A DNA stretch of 39,086 nt from JAISGQ01 sp045604965 (lineage in GTDB: Bacteria > Bacillota > Clostridia > Oscillospirales > Acutalibacteraceae): the NCBI GenBank assembly GCA_045604965.1, contig JAZUPB010000030.1, positions 1 through 39,086 on the forward strand, in the 5' to 3' direction. The notes under the pieces were generated by a model. It was not told where the DNA came from. It saw only the letters and a program-made list of their open reading frames with translations, and did not search any database. The stretch's first letter is position 1. Each line of letters begins with the position of its first letter. The translations under genes and the position numbers were made by a program. Of the stretch, positions 7,942-16,309 are shown piece by piece.

Positions 7942-8561
7942 TTCTGTTCTTCCTTCCCGTAAATTTTATTGAACTGTCTAATGTGCCGTTCAAGCAGCTT
8001 CGTCAGCTCATTTTCTCTGTCAGGCTCTCTGTCGCACATTGTCAGAAGAGTATATATCGGCGCGTGAAATTGAAGTGCCAATATATATGGATCATCGCCC
8101 TTCAGCACTCCGTTTTGGCACAGCGCAGCAAACATTGCACTCTGATATTTCAGTGAGTCGTCGATATACTGCCTGCTGAAAAGCTGTGCCAGCTCCGGAT
8201 TATGGAACTGCTCAAGTGTAAGCATTTTGCGAAATTTCTGTGTGTATGCATCGTGGAGAAAGAAGCTGAACAGGCTCATTCCCATCCGGACAAGCCCATC
8301 CTCCGATACTGCCGCAAAGGTCATTGCATCAGCTGCTGAGTCGTTTCCATCTAATTCAAGTGCGGCTGCTTGTCGATCATAGTTCGCTTTCATCTCATCG
8401 AGAATAGCGTTGAATATGTCACGCTTGCTTTTGTAGTGCTTGTAAAGAGATGGCGCCTTAATACCTACCGCTTCGGCAATCTGTGCAACGAAGACATTTG
8501 TGTAGCCGTTTTCAGAAAACAAAGTTAATGCAGCGTCAAGTATTTTCCTCTTTGTATCCAC
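7938..8561 (-). CDS. TetR/AcrR-family transcriptional regulator
   Basis: 207 aa with a GTG start at 8561, 7 bases after GGAGG. The N-terminal DNA-binding domain is textbook: KILDAALTLFSENGYTNVFV, then IAEAVGIKAPSLYKHYKSKR with the recognition helix at residues ~34-45. It precedes and overlaps a flavodoxin-like reductase gene. The two near-identical palindromes in the promoter directly upstream are the probable operators, so it should repress its own operon. The divergent amino-acid transporter promoter lies only about 120 bp further on and could also be affected, though no palindrome is seen there. Confidence 0.93.
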   Translation of the reverse strand: MDTKRKILDAALTLFSENGYTNVFVAQIAEAVGIKAPSLYKHYKSKRDIFNAILDEMKANYDRQAAALELDGNDSAADAMTFAAVSEDGLVRMGMSLFSFFLHDAYTQKFRKMLTLEQFHNPELAQLFSRQYIDDSLKYQSAMFAALCQNGVLKGDDPYILALQFHAPIYTLLTMCDREPDRENELTKLLERHIRQFNKIYGKEEQK

Positions 8562-8594
8562 ACATTCACCTCCAATTATTGTTTGCAGCTATTA

Positions 8595-8643
8595 AGCTAA
8601 TTCAAGTTAGCCATATTATAGGCTAATTTGAATTAGCTGTCAA
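8595..8643 (-). promoter_or_regulatory. Consensus promoter with two TetR operators built in
   Basis: On the minus strand, TTGACA (8638-8643), a 17-bp spacer and TATAAT (8615-8620) match sigma-A consensus perfectly. The spacer itself is a palindromic operator, and a second copy (8595-8612) lies just downstream of -10. The 18-bp units 8595-8612 and 8621-8638 are inverted copies with one mismatch, each of the form GCTAA-N6-TTAGC. Repressor bound here would block RNA polymerase completely. Confidence 0.88.
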
Positions 8644-8760
8644 GTCTTTTATTCTTAATCTTAGAAATTCCAGTTATTTGATCGAAGTGTATATAAAAAG
8701 CAAATATAATTAGTCTTTATACAGAATTCTGCTGAATTTGATTTACCGTCCAAATATTTC

Positions 8761-8789
8761 TTTACAATATCACTTTACTATGCTAAAAT
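8761..8789 (+). promoter_or_regulatory. Promoter of the amino-acid ABC transporter operon
   Basis: -35 TTTACA (8761-8766), 17-bp spacer, -10 TAAAAT (8784-8789), about 38 bases upstream of the ATG of the binding-protein gene. No operator or riboswitch was recognised in the short leader. Confidence 0.7.
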
Positions 8790-8827
8790 AGCATCACGTT
8801 ATTTATATATTTTTGGAGGGTTCTCTT

Positions 8828-9628
8828 ATGAAAAAAATCATCGCATTAGTTCTTGCTGTTCTTATGCTCGTCAGCATTACCGCTTGCGGCAAAAAAGACG
8901 GTACCGATCTTGAAAATGTCAAGGAAAAGGGCACACTCGTTGTTGGTATCACTGACTTCGCTCCTATGGATTACAAGGAAGCAGGCAATGATGAGTGGAT
9001 CGGCTTCGATGCTGATATGGCAAAGCTTTTTGCTGAGTATCTCGGTGTTGACGTTCAGTTTGTTGAGATCACCTGGGGTCAGAAAGTCAATGAGCTCAAC
9101 AGCAAATCCATCGACTGCGTATGGAACGGCATGACTCTCAATGACGAAGTCAAGGCTGCTATGAGCACCTCTGTTCCCTACTGTCTCAATGCTCAGGTTC
9201 TTATTGTTCCTGCTGACAAGGCTGCTGACTATGCTAACCTTACCAACCTTAACGGTCTGAATGTTGCTGTTGAAAGCGGTTCTGCAGGTGAGGACGCTGC
9301 TCTCGCTCTCGGTGCAAAAACCGTTGCTGTTGAGAAGCAGGCTGACACCCTTATGGAAGTTGCAGCAGGCACTTCTGATGCTGCTGTTATCGACCTCCTT
9401 ATGGCAGGCGCTATGATCGGCGAAGGCACCAACTATGATAACCTTACCTGGGTTCTCAACCTCAACGAGCTTCAGAACCTTGAGTCTGAGGAGTATGGCG
9501 TTGGCTTCCGCAAGAACTCCGATCTTACTGAAAAGTTCAACAACTTCTGGAACGAGAAGGTTGCTGACGGTACTGCTCTTAAGGTAGCAAAGACTTACGG
9601 TGTTCAGGAATCCATCATCATTGACTAA
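8828..9628 (+). CDS. Amino-acid ABC transporter substrate-binding lipoprotein
   Basis: 266 aa from the ATG at 8828, 7-8 bases after GGAGGG. The signal peptide ends in a lipobox, SITAC, with Cys20 as the lipid-modified residue, so the mature protein is tethered outside the membrane. The body is a family 3 (polar amino acid) binding protein: GTLVVGITDFAPMDYKEAGN near residue 35, GFDADMAKLFAEYLG, and ESGSAGEDAALALG at the second lobe. It is followed by a permease and an ATPase, completing an ABC importer. The ligand cannot be read from sequence; glutamine, cystine and arginine binders are all in this family. Confidence 0.94.
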   Translation: MKKIIALVLAVLMLVSITACGKKDGTDLENVKEKGTLVVGITDFAPMDYKEAGNDEWIGFDADMAKLFAEYLGVDVQFVEITWGQKVNELNSKSIDCVWNGMTLNDEVKAAMSTSVPYCLNAQVLIVPADKAADYANLTNLNGLNVAVESGSAGEDAALALGAKTVAVEKQADTLMEVAAGTSDAAVIDLLMAGAMIGEGTNYDNLTWVLNLNELQNLESEEYGVGFRKNSDLTEKFNNFWNEKVADGTALKVAKTYGVQESIIID

Positions 9629-9656
9629 TATTTATAATTTGATCAATACACAAAGA

Positions 9657-9681
9657 CAGAGGGCGGTTCTTCCGCCCTCTG
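9657..9681 (+). terminator. Intercistronic hairpin between binding protein and permease
   Basis: Perfect 10-bp GC-rich arms CAGAGGGCGG (9657-9666) and CCGCCCTCTG (9672-9681) with a TTCTT loop. There is no strong U run after it, so it probably protects the binding-protein mRNA 3' end or terminates partially, giving more binding protein than membrane subunits. Confidence 0.7.
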
Positions 9682-9740
9682 CCTTTACTGGTTTGACACC
9701 TTTATATCATTGGATTTTTGCATCGTAAGGAGGCAAAGTT

Positions 9741-10430
9741 ATGGACTTTTTTTCCTCTTTGGAGTTCCGCACAGTCATAGATGCTCTTAATCAGGGTTTT
9801 CTTCGCACTCTGGAACTGTTTTTCGTAACACTGATCGGAGCGCTTCCTCTGGGACTTGTTATTTCTTTCGGTTCTATGAGCCGCTTCGCTCCGCTGCGCT
9901 GGTTCACCAAGGCTCTTGTGTGGGTCGTTCGCGGTACTCCTCTTGTTTTACAGATCATTGCTATTTTCTATGTTCCCGGACTGCTTGGCATCTATATCTG
10001 GGGCGGCGGTGATTCCGGACGTTTTACCGCTGTTTCTGTTGCTTTCATCATCAATTATGCCTTCTACTTTTCGGAAATCTTCCGCGGAGGAATACAGTCT
10101 GTTGCTCAGGGACAGTACGAAGCCGGTCAGGTGCTTGGTATGACACGCAGTCAGATCTTTTTCAAGATCACTCTGCTTCAGATGATAAAGCGTATAGTTC
10201 CTCCTATGTCAAACGAGATAATTACACTCGTAAAGGACACTTCCCTTGCCCGTGTAATTGCTCTGCAGGAGATAATCTGGATGGGCGAATCGTTTATGAA
10301 GGGCAATCAGGGCTTCTCAGGTCTTATCTGGCCCCTTTTCTTTACCGCTGTTTACTACCTTGCATTCAGCGGAATTGTAACTTTACTGCTCAATCTGCTC
10401 GAAAAGAAGCTCAATTATTTCCGTGCTTAA
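9741..10430 (+). CDS. Amino-acid ABC transporter permease
   Basis: 229 aa, preceded by AGGAGG. HisM/GlnP-type permease with about five membrane helices. The conserved early motif is RTLELFFVTLIGALPLGLVI near residue 22, followed by VVRGTPLVLQIIAIFYVPGL (RGTP motif). The EAA loop that docks on the ATPase is EAGQVLGMTRSQIFFKITLL near residue 130. It lies between the binding protein and the ATPase genes and ends 12 bases before the latter. A homodimer of this subunit is expected, since no second permease gene is present. Confidence 0.95.
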   Translation: MDFFSSLEFRTVIDALNQGFLRTLELFFVTLIGALPLGLVISFGSMSRFAPLRWFTKALVWVVRGTPLVLQIIAIFYVPGLLGIYIWGGGDSGRFTAVSVAFIINYAFYFSEIFRGGIQSVAQGQYEAGQVLGMTRSQIFFKITLLQMIKRIVPPMSNEIITLVKDTSLARVIALQEIIWMGESFMKGNQGFSGLIWPLFFTAVYYLAFSGIVTLLLNLLEKKLNYFRA

Positions 10431-10442
10431 GGAGGAATTACT

Positions 10443-11228
10443 GTGGCTATTCTCAGTGTCAAAAATATCAGCAAGTCCTTCGGCAGCACTAAGGTGCTGG
10501 AAGACGTAAGCTTTGATCTTAATATAGGCGAAACAATTGCTATAATCGGTTCCTCCGGTTCAGGCAAAACCACTCTCCTTCGCTGCCTCAACTTCCTTGA
10601 AACACTTGACAGCGGCACAGTTTCTATCAATGACGAAATCATCATCGACGGTGCGGACAAGTCCAAAAAGAGTGATGCTGTCATTCGCAGCAGACGTTCA
10701 CACTTTGGTCTGGTCTTCCAGTCATTTAACCTCTTCCCCCAGTATACGGCTTTGAAAAACGTCACCCTTGCAAAAGAACTTCTCGCAAAGGAACGTTCCG
10801 ATTTTAAAACCAACCGCAAGCAGATACTTAAAGATATTGAACAGGAAGGTCTTGAGCTGCTCGCTAAAATGGGGCTTTCCGACCGCGCTGATCATTATCC
10901 CCATCAGCTTTCCGGCGGTCAGCAGCAGCGCGTTGCTATCGCACGCGCATTGGCTCTTCATCCTGACATTCTGTGTTTTGACGAGCCTACATCTGCACTT
11001 GACCCCGAGCTTACCGGTGAAGTTCTTAAGGTTATACGCTCGCTTGCCGATCAGGACACAACTATGATAATCGTAACTCACGAAATGGCTTTTGCCCGTG
11101 ATGTTGCTGACCGTGTTATCTTTATGGATGAAGGTGTTATTGTTGAACAGGGTCCTGCACGTCAGGTCATCGAAAACCCTGAAAACGAACGCACCAAACA
11201 TTTCCTTGCCCGTTACAACGAGCAATAA
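10443..11228 (+). CDS. Amino-acid ABC transporter ATP-binding protein
   Basis: 261 aa with a GTG start 12 bases after the permease stop, behind AGGAGG. Walker A is GSSGSGKT (residues 36-43). The Q-loop is in LVFQSFNLFPQ, the signature is LSGGQQQR, Walker B is DILCFDEP and the switch histidine is in VTHEM. This is the GlnQ/HisP subfamily that powers polar amino-acid uptake. Compared with typical 240-245-residue members it carries about 15 extra residues between the Q-loop and the signature (KERSDFKTNRKQILKDIEQ). A terminator closes the operon. Confidence 0.96.
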   Translation: MAILSVKNISKSFGSTKVLEDVSFDLNIGETIAIIGSSGSGKTTLLRCLNFLETLDSGTVSINDEIIIDGADKSKKSDAVIRSRRSHFGLVFQSFNLFPQYTALKNVTLAKELLAKERSDFKTNRKQILKDIEQEGLELLAKMGLSDRADHYPHQLSGGQQQRVAIARALALHPDILCFDEPTSALDPELTGEVLKVIRSLADQDTTMIIVTHEMAFARDVADRVIFMDEGVIVEQGPARQVIENPENERTKHFLARYNEQ

Positions 11229-11240
11229 CTCAATATATTT

Positions 11241-11270
11241 AAGCAGCAGGAATTCTTTCTGCTGCTTTTT
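11241..11270 (+). terminator. Terminator of the ABC transporter operon
   Basis: Arms AAGCAGCAG (11241-11249) and CTGCTGCTT (11259-11267) followed by a T run to 11270, just past the ATPase stop codon. Confidence 0.88.
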
Positions 11271-11341
11271 GTTTCAAATCGGTGGAAAAGATCGAAAATA
11301 TGTGGTATAATTACTTCTTGAAACAAGGAGTGAATATTAAA

Positions 11342-12715
11342 ATGAAAATCGCTGTCGTAAACGGCAGTCCTAAGGGAAAATACAGCATTACCCTGCAGAC
11401 TGTTCATTATCTCGAAAGAATATATCCTGAGCATACTTTTTCTGTTATTGATGCAGGACAAAAAATAAAGGCTCTCGAAAAAAATTTCACTGAAGCAAAA
11501 ACGCTGCTTGAATCTGCTGATGCAGTTTTGTTTTCATATCCTGTCTATACATTTCTCGCTCCATCGCAGCTTCACCGATTTATTGAGCTTGTAAAACTCA
11601 ACAATGTGGATCTGACCGATAAATACGCTACTCAAATAACCACATCCAAACACTTCTATGATATTACCGCACACAAATATATCGAAGAAAACTCTCTTGA
11701 TCTGGGAATGAGGTTTATCAGAGGTTTATCAGCTGATATGGAGGATCTTCTTTCAGACCAGGGTAAGACCGATGCCGAGAAATTCTTTGACCGCTTTTTA
11801 TGGTCCGTCAAAGAGAACATCTGCGAAACAGCTTCACAGAAAAAAGCAGAGTACGCAAGCGCTGCAGCCACAGTTTTAAATACTGATGCTGCCGAAAAGC
11901 TGACAGACAAGGACATAGTTATTATCACCGACAACACTGATCCTGACTCGAATCTCAGCAAAATGATCTCGCGTTTCCGCTCTGTATTTCCCTATCAGAC
12001 AAGGATCGTAAATATCTCAGAATATCCTCTTGCCGGCGGATGTCTCGGATGCTTCCGCTGTGCTGTATCTGAAAAATGCGTATATAAAGACGGTTTTGAT
12101 ACTTTCCTTCGTGAAAACATTCAGACCGCTGATGCTATTGTTTACGCATTTACGGTATCCGATCATTCTATGGGTGCACGCTTTAAAATGTATGATGACA
12201 GAAATTTCTGCAACGGTCACAGAACGGTTACTGTCGGAATGCCTGTCGGATATCTTGTCTCGGGAAACTATTCCGAAGAGCATAATCTGCGCACTGTTAT
12301 AGAAGCAAGATGTGAAACCGGCGGAAATTTCCTTTCAGGTGTTGCTTCTGACGAACACGATACCGATAAGAATATAGATTCTCTGGCAAAGAGTCTTGCT
12401 TTTGCCTTGGAAACAAAGCATACCGCTCCGCAGAATTTCTGGGGTGTGGGCGGTATGAAAATCTTCCGCGACCTTATTTATCAGATGCGAGGAATGATGC
12501 GTGCTGATCATAAATTTTATAAGAAACAGGGTATTTATGATTTCCCGCAGAAAAAGAAAATGACCTCTATGAAAATGTATCTTGTCGGTGCTTTGCTTTC
12601 CAATGAAAAGATCCTTTCAAAGATAGGAAACAAGATGAATGACGGTATGCTGATGCCCTATGAAAAAATGTTCAAGAAAATGGACAGAAAATTGAAAAAC
12701 CAAAACCGAAAATGA
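11342..12715 (+). CDS. Two-domain flavodoxin-like NAD(P)H oxidoreductase
   Basis: 457 aa from the ATG at 11342 (AAGGAG 11 bases upstream); earlier in-frame codons lie in the promoter region. It holds two flavodoxin-type folds in tandem. The first begins MKIAVVNGSPKGKYSITLQT. The second begins near residue 195 with DIVIITDNTDPDSNLSKMIS and carries LAGGCLGCFRCAVSEKCVYK, the C-xx-C..C pattern seen in FMN reductases. The first domain lacks that cysteine cluster. A good extended -10 (TGGTATAAT, 11303-11311) lies upstream, so it is probably transcribed alone. The partner and substrate are unknown; fused pairs of this kind occur in anaerobic Firmicutes. Confidence 0.82.
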   Translation: MKIAVVNGSPKGKYSITLQTVHYLERIYPEHTFSVIDAGQKIKALEKNFTEAKTLLESADAVLFSYPVYTFLAPSQLHRFIELVKLNNVDLTDKYATQITTSKHFYDITAHKYIEENSLDLGMRFIRGLSADMEDLLSDQGKTDAEKFFDRFLWSVKENICETASQKKAEYASAAATVLNTDAAEKLTDKDIVIITDNTDPDSNLSKMISRFRSVFPYQTRIVNISEYPLAGGCLGCFRCAVSEKCVYKDGFDTFLRENIQTADAIVYAFTVSDHSMGARFKMYDDRNFCNGHRTVTVGMPVGYLVSGNYSEEHNLRTVIEARCETGGNFLSGVASDEHDTDKNIDSLAKSLAFALETKHTAPQNFWGVGGMKIFRDLIYQMRGMMRADHKFYKKQGIYDFPQKKKMTSMKMYLVGALLSNEKILSKIGNKMNDGMLMPYEKMFKKMDRKLKNQNRK

Positions 12716-12723
12716 TTTTATAC

Positions 12724-12757
12724 AAAAGAGACATTTCCAAAAGGAAATGTCTCTTTT
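12724..12757. terminator. Bidirectional terminator between convergent genes
   Basis: Perfect 15-bp arms (12724-12738 and 12743-12757) with an AAAA loop. A runs and T runs on either side make it usable from both strands, serving the flavodoxin-pair gene (plus) and tldE (minus). Confidence 0.9.
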
Positions 12758-12764
12758 AACTTTA

Positions 12765-14036
12765 TCAGAATACTTTCATTTTGCTCAGTATTGCCCTTTC
12801 GGGACCTATATAGCTTCCGTGACAGGCGAGTTTCTTTGAAAATCTTATACTGTCGAGCACTTCACTCAGCTTTCCGGAAACTGACACTCCTGTGATCGGT
12901 GTTATCTTTTCGCCGTCGCTGTAATAAGCAAGTCTGACCTCTCCGCCTATGTAGTCATTATAGAAGTCTACCTGCAATCCCGACATAGATTTTACTGCCA
13001 GATATTTGCCTTCAAAATCACTGTCATTGGCAGTGCCTGCCTCAACGCATATACAAGGCAGCGCACCTGTAGGCTTTTCGCCAAGATACTGACCAAATCG
13101 ATTAGAGCCGAAATAATTTACGACCTTTCCGCCGTCCACTATCTTCATACTGCCAAGAGACATACCGTCTGCATCGAACTTTGAACTTCGCACACTGCCC
13201 TTTGCCTCTCCTGCCATTGTGATGCTTATTTTATCGCAATTCTCCGATCTCTGTATCCAGTCATCTTTTTTGAAGAGATTTGCCTGTGCGTAAACAGAGG
13301 AATAGTTAAGGTCATACGCAATATTTACAAAAAGCTCTGCAAGCTCAAGCTTATCAAGTATTACCTTGCAGTCTATTTCGCAATTAGGTGTCACTGCATT
13401 GTATCTAGCTCTGACTTCCTCCATTTTTCCTGCGATCTCTTTTGTTATTTCCTGTTGATCAAAACTTCCGAAGTTGTATTGCTCATAAAGCTCGACGCTT
13501 TGCTTTTCTCCGTTGTATGTTGGGATCGCCTCAACCATTGCATCGTATTTTATCTGACTCTTATTGAGACCGTTGCTGTTTATTACCTCTTCCCTGTGTT
13601 TGTTGATAAATATCTCAACGGAATTGAGGGCTGCATTTTCTATTGTATTTGCCTGAAATACCGCATCGGCTATAAGCGACGCAAGTTCATAAGGCTCGTA
13701 TTCACTGAAATTGCTTTCCACTTCATACTGACCCTGTTCTGCTGCAGGAAGCGCAAAGCTTTTGTTATTTATCAGAAGTGCTTTCCGAACTGCTTCTTCT
13801 ATCTTTTCCTCTATCTCTGCTTCCGTTGTTGATGGGTAAACAAAGAACTGCGATTCACCTTTATATTCATCGTGATCTACATATACTGTGACTTCCTTAT
13901 CACAGGTATCTGTGTTTCTCACTGTCTCCAGTTTACCCTTTACAAAAAACAGTTCACAGCTTTCCTTGTTATGAATGTTGATTTTATAATCACTTACCTC
14001 AGAATTATTTCTGAGTAACTCAATGATCTTATTCAT
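12765..14036 (-). CDS. pmbA: TldE/PmbA-family protein (partner of TldD protease)
   Basis: 423 aa, the usual PmbA/TldE size. It lacks the HExxxH zinc motif of TldD. C-terminal family patterns are visible: FDADGMSLGSMKIVDGGKVV and ITPITGVSVSGKLSEVLDSI. In Enterobacteria TldD and TldE form a complex that trims the microcin B17 leader and degrades CcdA; TldE has no catalytic metal but completes the chamber. Here its ATG overlaps the stop of tldD by 4 bases, so the subunits are coupled. No peptide-antibiotic precursor gene is visible nearby, so the substrate is open. Confidence 0.9.
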   Translation of the reverse strand: MNKIIELLRNNSEVSDYKINIHNKESCELFFVKGKLETVRNTDTCDKEVTVYVDHDEYKGESQFFVYPSTTEAEIEEKIEEAVRKALLINNKSFALPAAEQGQYEVESNFSEYEPYELASLIADAVFQANTIENAALNSVEIFINKHREEVINSNGLNKSQIKYDAMVEAIPTYNGEKQSVELYEQYNFGSFDQQEITKEIAGKMEEVRARYNAVTPNCEIDCKVILDKLELAELFVNIAYDLNYSSVYAQANLFKKDDWIQRSENCDKISITMAGEAKGSVRSSKFDADGMSLGSMKIVDGGKVVNYFGSNRFGQYLGEKPTGALPCICVEAGTANDSDFEGKYLAVKSMSGLQVDFYNDYIGGEVRLAYYSDGEKITPITGVSVSGKLSEVLDSIRFSKKLACHGSYIGPERAILSKMKVF

Positions 14037-15436
14037 CCCAGTTTCACCCTCACTTTCAATGCAGGTCCGCCATCACTGACTCTGACCCACTCCTTGTATC
14101 CTTTTCCGCACTGACCTGCTCCTATAATCCTAAAATCATCGGAGATCATACTTATGGACTGCAGAAGGTCTGGAACATACCCACTCATAACAACGGGCGA
14201 TACATAATTATCTGTTAACTTGCCGTCTATTATCTCTATTCCGTATTCGGCAACACACTGGATAGCCCAGTTCTTTGGGTCTTCCATTCCGTTATTGGTC
14301 TCAAAAAGCATATAGCCGTGCTTGATCGATGCTATCATATCCTCAAGCTTATCTGTTCCCTTCTCAAAGAAGGTGTTAGTCATTCTGGAGTATGCCTTTC
14401 TTCTTGATGATTCTCTTCTGCCGTTGCCTGTAGGCGGAAGCTTCAGCTGGGTTGCCGATGCAAGATCGGAGATACCTGTAACAAGTATTCCATCTTTTAT
14501 TATCTGTGTGTCTCCTGCCAGCACACCATCGTCATCGAAGAAATAAGATGCAGCACTGAGTACCGAAGCTGCTCCGTCTCTCATATTGCATATGGGAGAT
14601 GCCACATATTTCCCTACATATTCCTTTCCCAGTGCTCTGTCCTTTACAAACTGGTCAAGCTCTACTCCGTGTCCGAAAGCTTCGTGTGCAATAAGACCTG
14701 TTATTGAAGGATCAGTGATAACATCATATACCCCCGGCTCTATGGGCTTTGCCAGAGTAAGCATATGTGCCTTATGTATGAGTTTATCAATCTGACCCGG
14801 CATCTTTTCCATTACAGCCCCTATCAGATTTGAATCTGCGCCCTCGTGTACCTGAACCATCTTGTCGTTTTCTCTGTAAACTGCAACCATTATACCGTTG
14901 ACCCAGGTATAATTCTGATCAAGCTCACGGTTTTCAGAAACGAAAAGCTTTGAAATCTCAAGAGAACTTACTCCGACAATCGCATTAAGCACACATTCGC
15001 TCTTTTCAAGAATACCGCTGCACTGTTCCTTACAGAAAGCAAGCACCTGATCTTCGGAATAATTTCCAAGATCACTCGGACGTTCAAAGGATTTTACCAT
15101 AGGCTCATCACAGAGTATGACCTCATCTATGGTATTGCTCATAAGCTTATCGTTAAGCTTAAACGACGCGGCTATTTTTTCACTTAATGCTTTTACATCT
15201 CCTGCAATGTCATCAAGTGAATATTCATAAAATAGATTGCCGTTGCTCATTTTTACAACAAAACCGCATTCTGTGTCTCTGCCTGAACTGATATTTGATG
15301 TATTTCTGTCAACTCTGACGGTTTTTGATTTTATATCTACGCCCAGAACACTGACATAGTTAAATTTCTTTTTTAGTTCAGATACGAGCTCTTTTGCCGC
15401 GGCTCGTCTGGAATCAAGAAAATTTGAAAAGCTCAT
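14033..15436 (-). CDS. tldD: TldD-family zinc metalloprotease
   Basis: 467 aa, normal for TldD. The catalytic motif is H251-E-A-F-G-H256 in TGLIAHEAFGHGVELDQ. The conserved C-terminal region includes GNGRRESSRRKAYSRMTNTF and YVSPVVMSGYVPDLLQSISM. It probably forms a heterodimer with the downstream TldE and cleaves unfolded peptides in the cytoplasm. The start ATG at 15436 follows AAGGG. It is the first gene of the two-gene operon. Confidence 0.94.
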   Translation of the reverse strand: MSFSNFLDSRRAAAKELVSELKKKFNYVSVLGVDIKSKTVRVDRNTSNISSGRDTECGFVVKMSNGNLFYEYSLDDIAGDVKALSEKIAASFKLNDKLMSNTIDEVILCDEPMVKSFERPSDLGNYSEDQVLAFCKEQCSGILEKSECVLNAIVGVSSLEISKLFVSENRELDQNYTWVNGIMVAVYRENDKMVQVHEGADSNLIGAVMEKMPGQIDKLIHKAHMLTLAKPIEPGVYDVITDPSITGLIAHEAFGHGVELDQFVKDRALGKEYVGKYVASPICNMRDGAASVLSAASYFFDDDGVLAGDTQIIKDGILVTGISDLASATQLKLPPTGNGRRESSRRKAYSRMTNTFFEKGTDKLEDMIASIKHGYMLFETNNGMEDPKNWAIQCVAEYGIEIIDGKLTDNYVSPVVMSGYVPDLLQSISMISDDFRIIGAGQCGKGYKEWVRVSDGGPALKVRVKLG

Positions 15437-15468
15437 AATTTATCCCTTCTTTTCTGTATGGTAATTTC

Positions 15469-15496
15469 AGTATATCACTTTCTGATTATTTTTCAA
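15469..15496 (-). promoter_or_regulatory. Promoter of the tldD-tldE operon
   Basis: On the minus strand: -35 TTGAAA (15491-15496), 16-bp spacer, -10 TATACT (15469-15474). Confidence 0.65.
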
Positions 15497-15535
15497 TCGA
15501 TTGTGTTTTTATTATCTGTAAATAATTTCTGTGAC

Positions 15536-15571
15536 AAAGCTCCGCGCAGTCATAAAACTGCGCGGAGCTTT
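15536..15571 (-). terminator. Terminator downstream of the PII-like gene
   Basis: Perfect 15-bp GC-rich arms (15536-15550 and 15557-15571) with a CATAAA loop, 37 bases past the stop of the PII-like gene. The following T run is short on both strands. Confidence 0.75.
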
Positions 15572-15607
15572 ACTGATTTAAGTATTAATATCTCTCGGCT
15601 TGCCGTG

Positions 15608-16297
15608 TTATTCTTCTTCTGTGACTTCCATCAGCCTCATTCCAGCGGTATCTGTAACGGGCAGAGAGAATACTACAGCACCCACCTGTGTTCCTGTGCC
15701 TGCTTCATCCATAATGGAACGCATAATTTCGTTCTTACGGTCTTTTCTGACAACTATGAACACCATTTCCTTCTCAGGCACCAGTGTTATTCCAAGAAAT
15801 TTTTCAGCCGCTCGGCTTCCGGTTCCTTTTGCGTGGATAACAGTTCCTCCGGATGCTTTGGCTTTTCTTGCAGCGTCCATAACAAGCTCAGTATATCCCT
15901 GATTTGCAATTACAATAAGCAGCTCGTATTTTGTATCCTTCAACGAGGTTTCCTCCTCTTTTATGTAGGTTTGACCTGCAGTCAAGAAATTCAGTGCCTT
16001 TTTTCCACCAATACTGCTGATAGGAATGACAAAGGCAATGCCCGTTCCCGGGATTTCTATTTTCATCTGGGTTTGAAGCAACTTTTTAATTGTTTTCCAG
16101 GTCTCATCAGTGACAATATGAATCATAACTGTCTTTTCGTTATTATCCAGACCAAAGTAGTCCAGTATTTCACTGGCTGCGGTACCGTGTCCGACAGTAT
16201 TGAAAGATACATCTAATCCGTTTTCTGAATAAAAGGCATTGAATTTCTTTGCACCCTTACGGTCGGTTATGGTTACCATCATATATAACTGACTCAT
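15608..16297 (-). CDS. PII-like regulatory protein paired with DUF1538 permease
   Basis: 229 aa consisting of two PII-like ferredoxin-fold halves. The first half begins YMMVTITDRKGAKKFNAFYS; the second begins near residue 122 with YELLIVIANQGYTELVMDAA and contains ASGGTVIHAKGTGSRAAEKF, which resembles the T-loop and effector-binding region of PII proteins. It starts 12 bases after the DUF1538 permease gene, behind AGGGG. By analogy with GlnK-AmtB it probably binds the permease's cytoplasmic face and gates it in response to a small molecule. Which nucleotide or metabolite is sensed is unknown. Confidence 0.78.
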   Translation of the reverse strand: MSQLYMMVTITDRKGAKKFNAFYSENGLDVSFNTVGHGTAASEILDYFGLDNNEKTVMIHIVTDETWKTIKKLLQTQMKIEIPGTGIAFVIPISSIGGKKALNFLTAGQTYIKEEETSLKDTKYELLIVIANQGYTELVMDAARKAKASGGTVIHAKGTGSRAAEKFLGITLVPEKEMVFIVVRKDRKNEIMRSIMDEAGTGTQVGAVVFSLPVTDTAGMRLMEVTEEE

Positions 16298-16309
16298 ATC
16301 TTCACCCCT

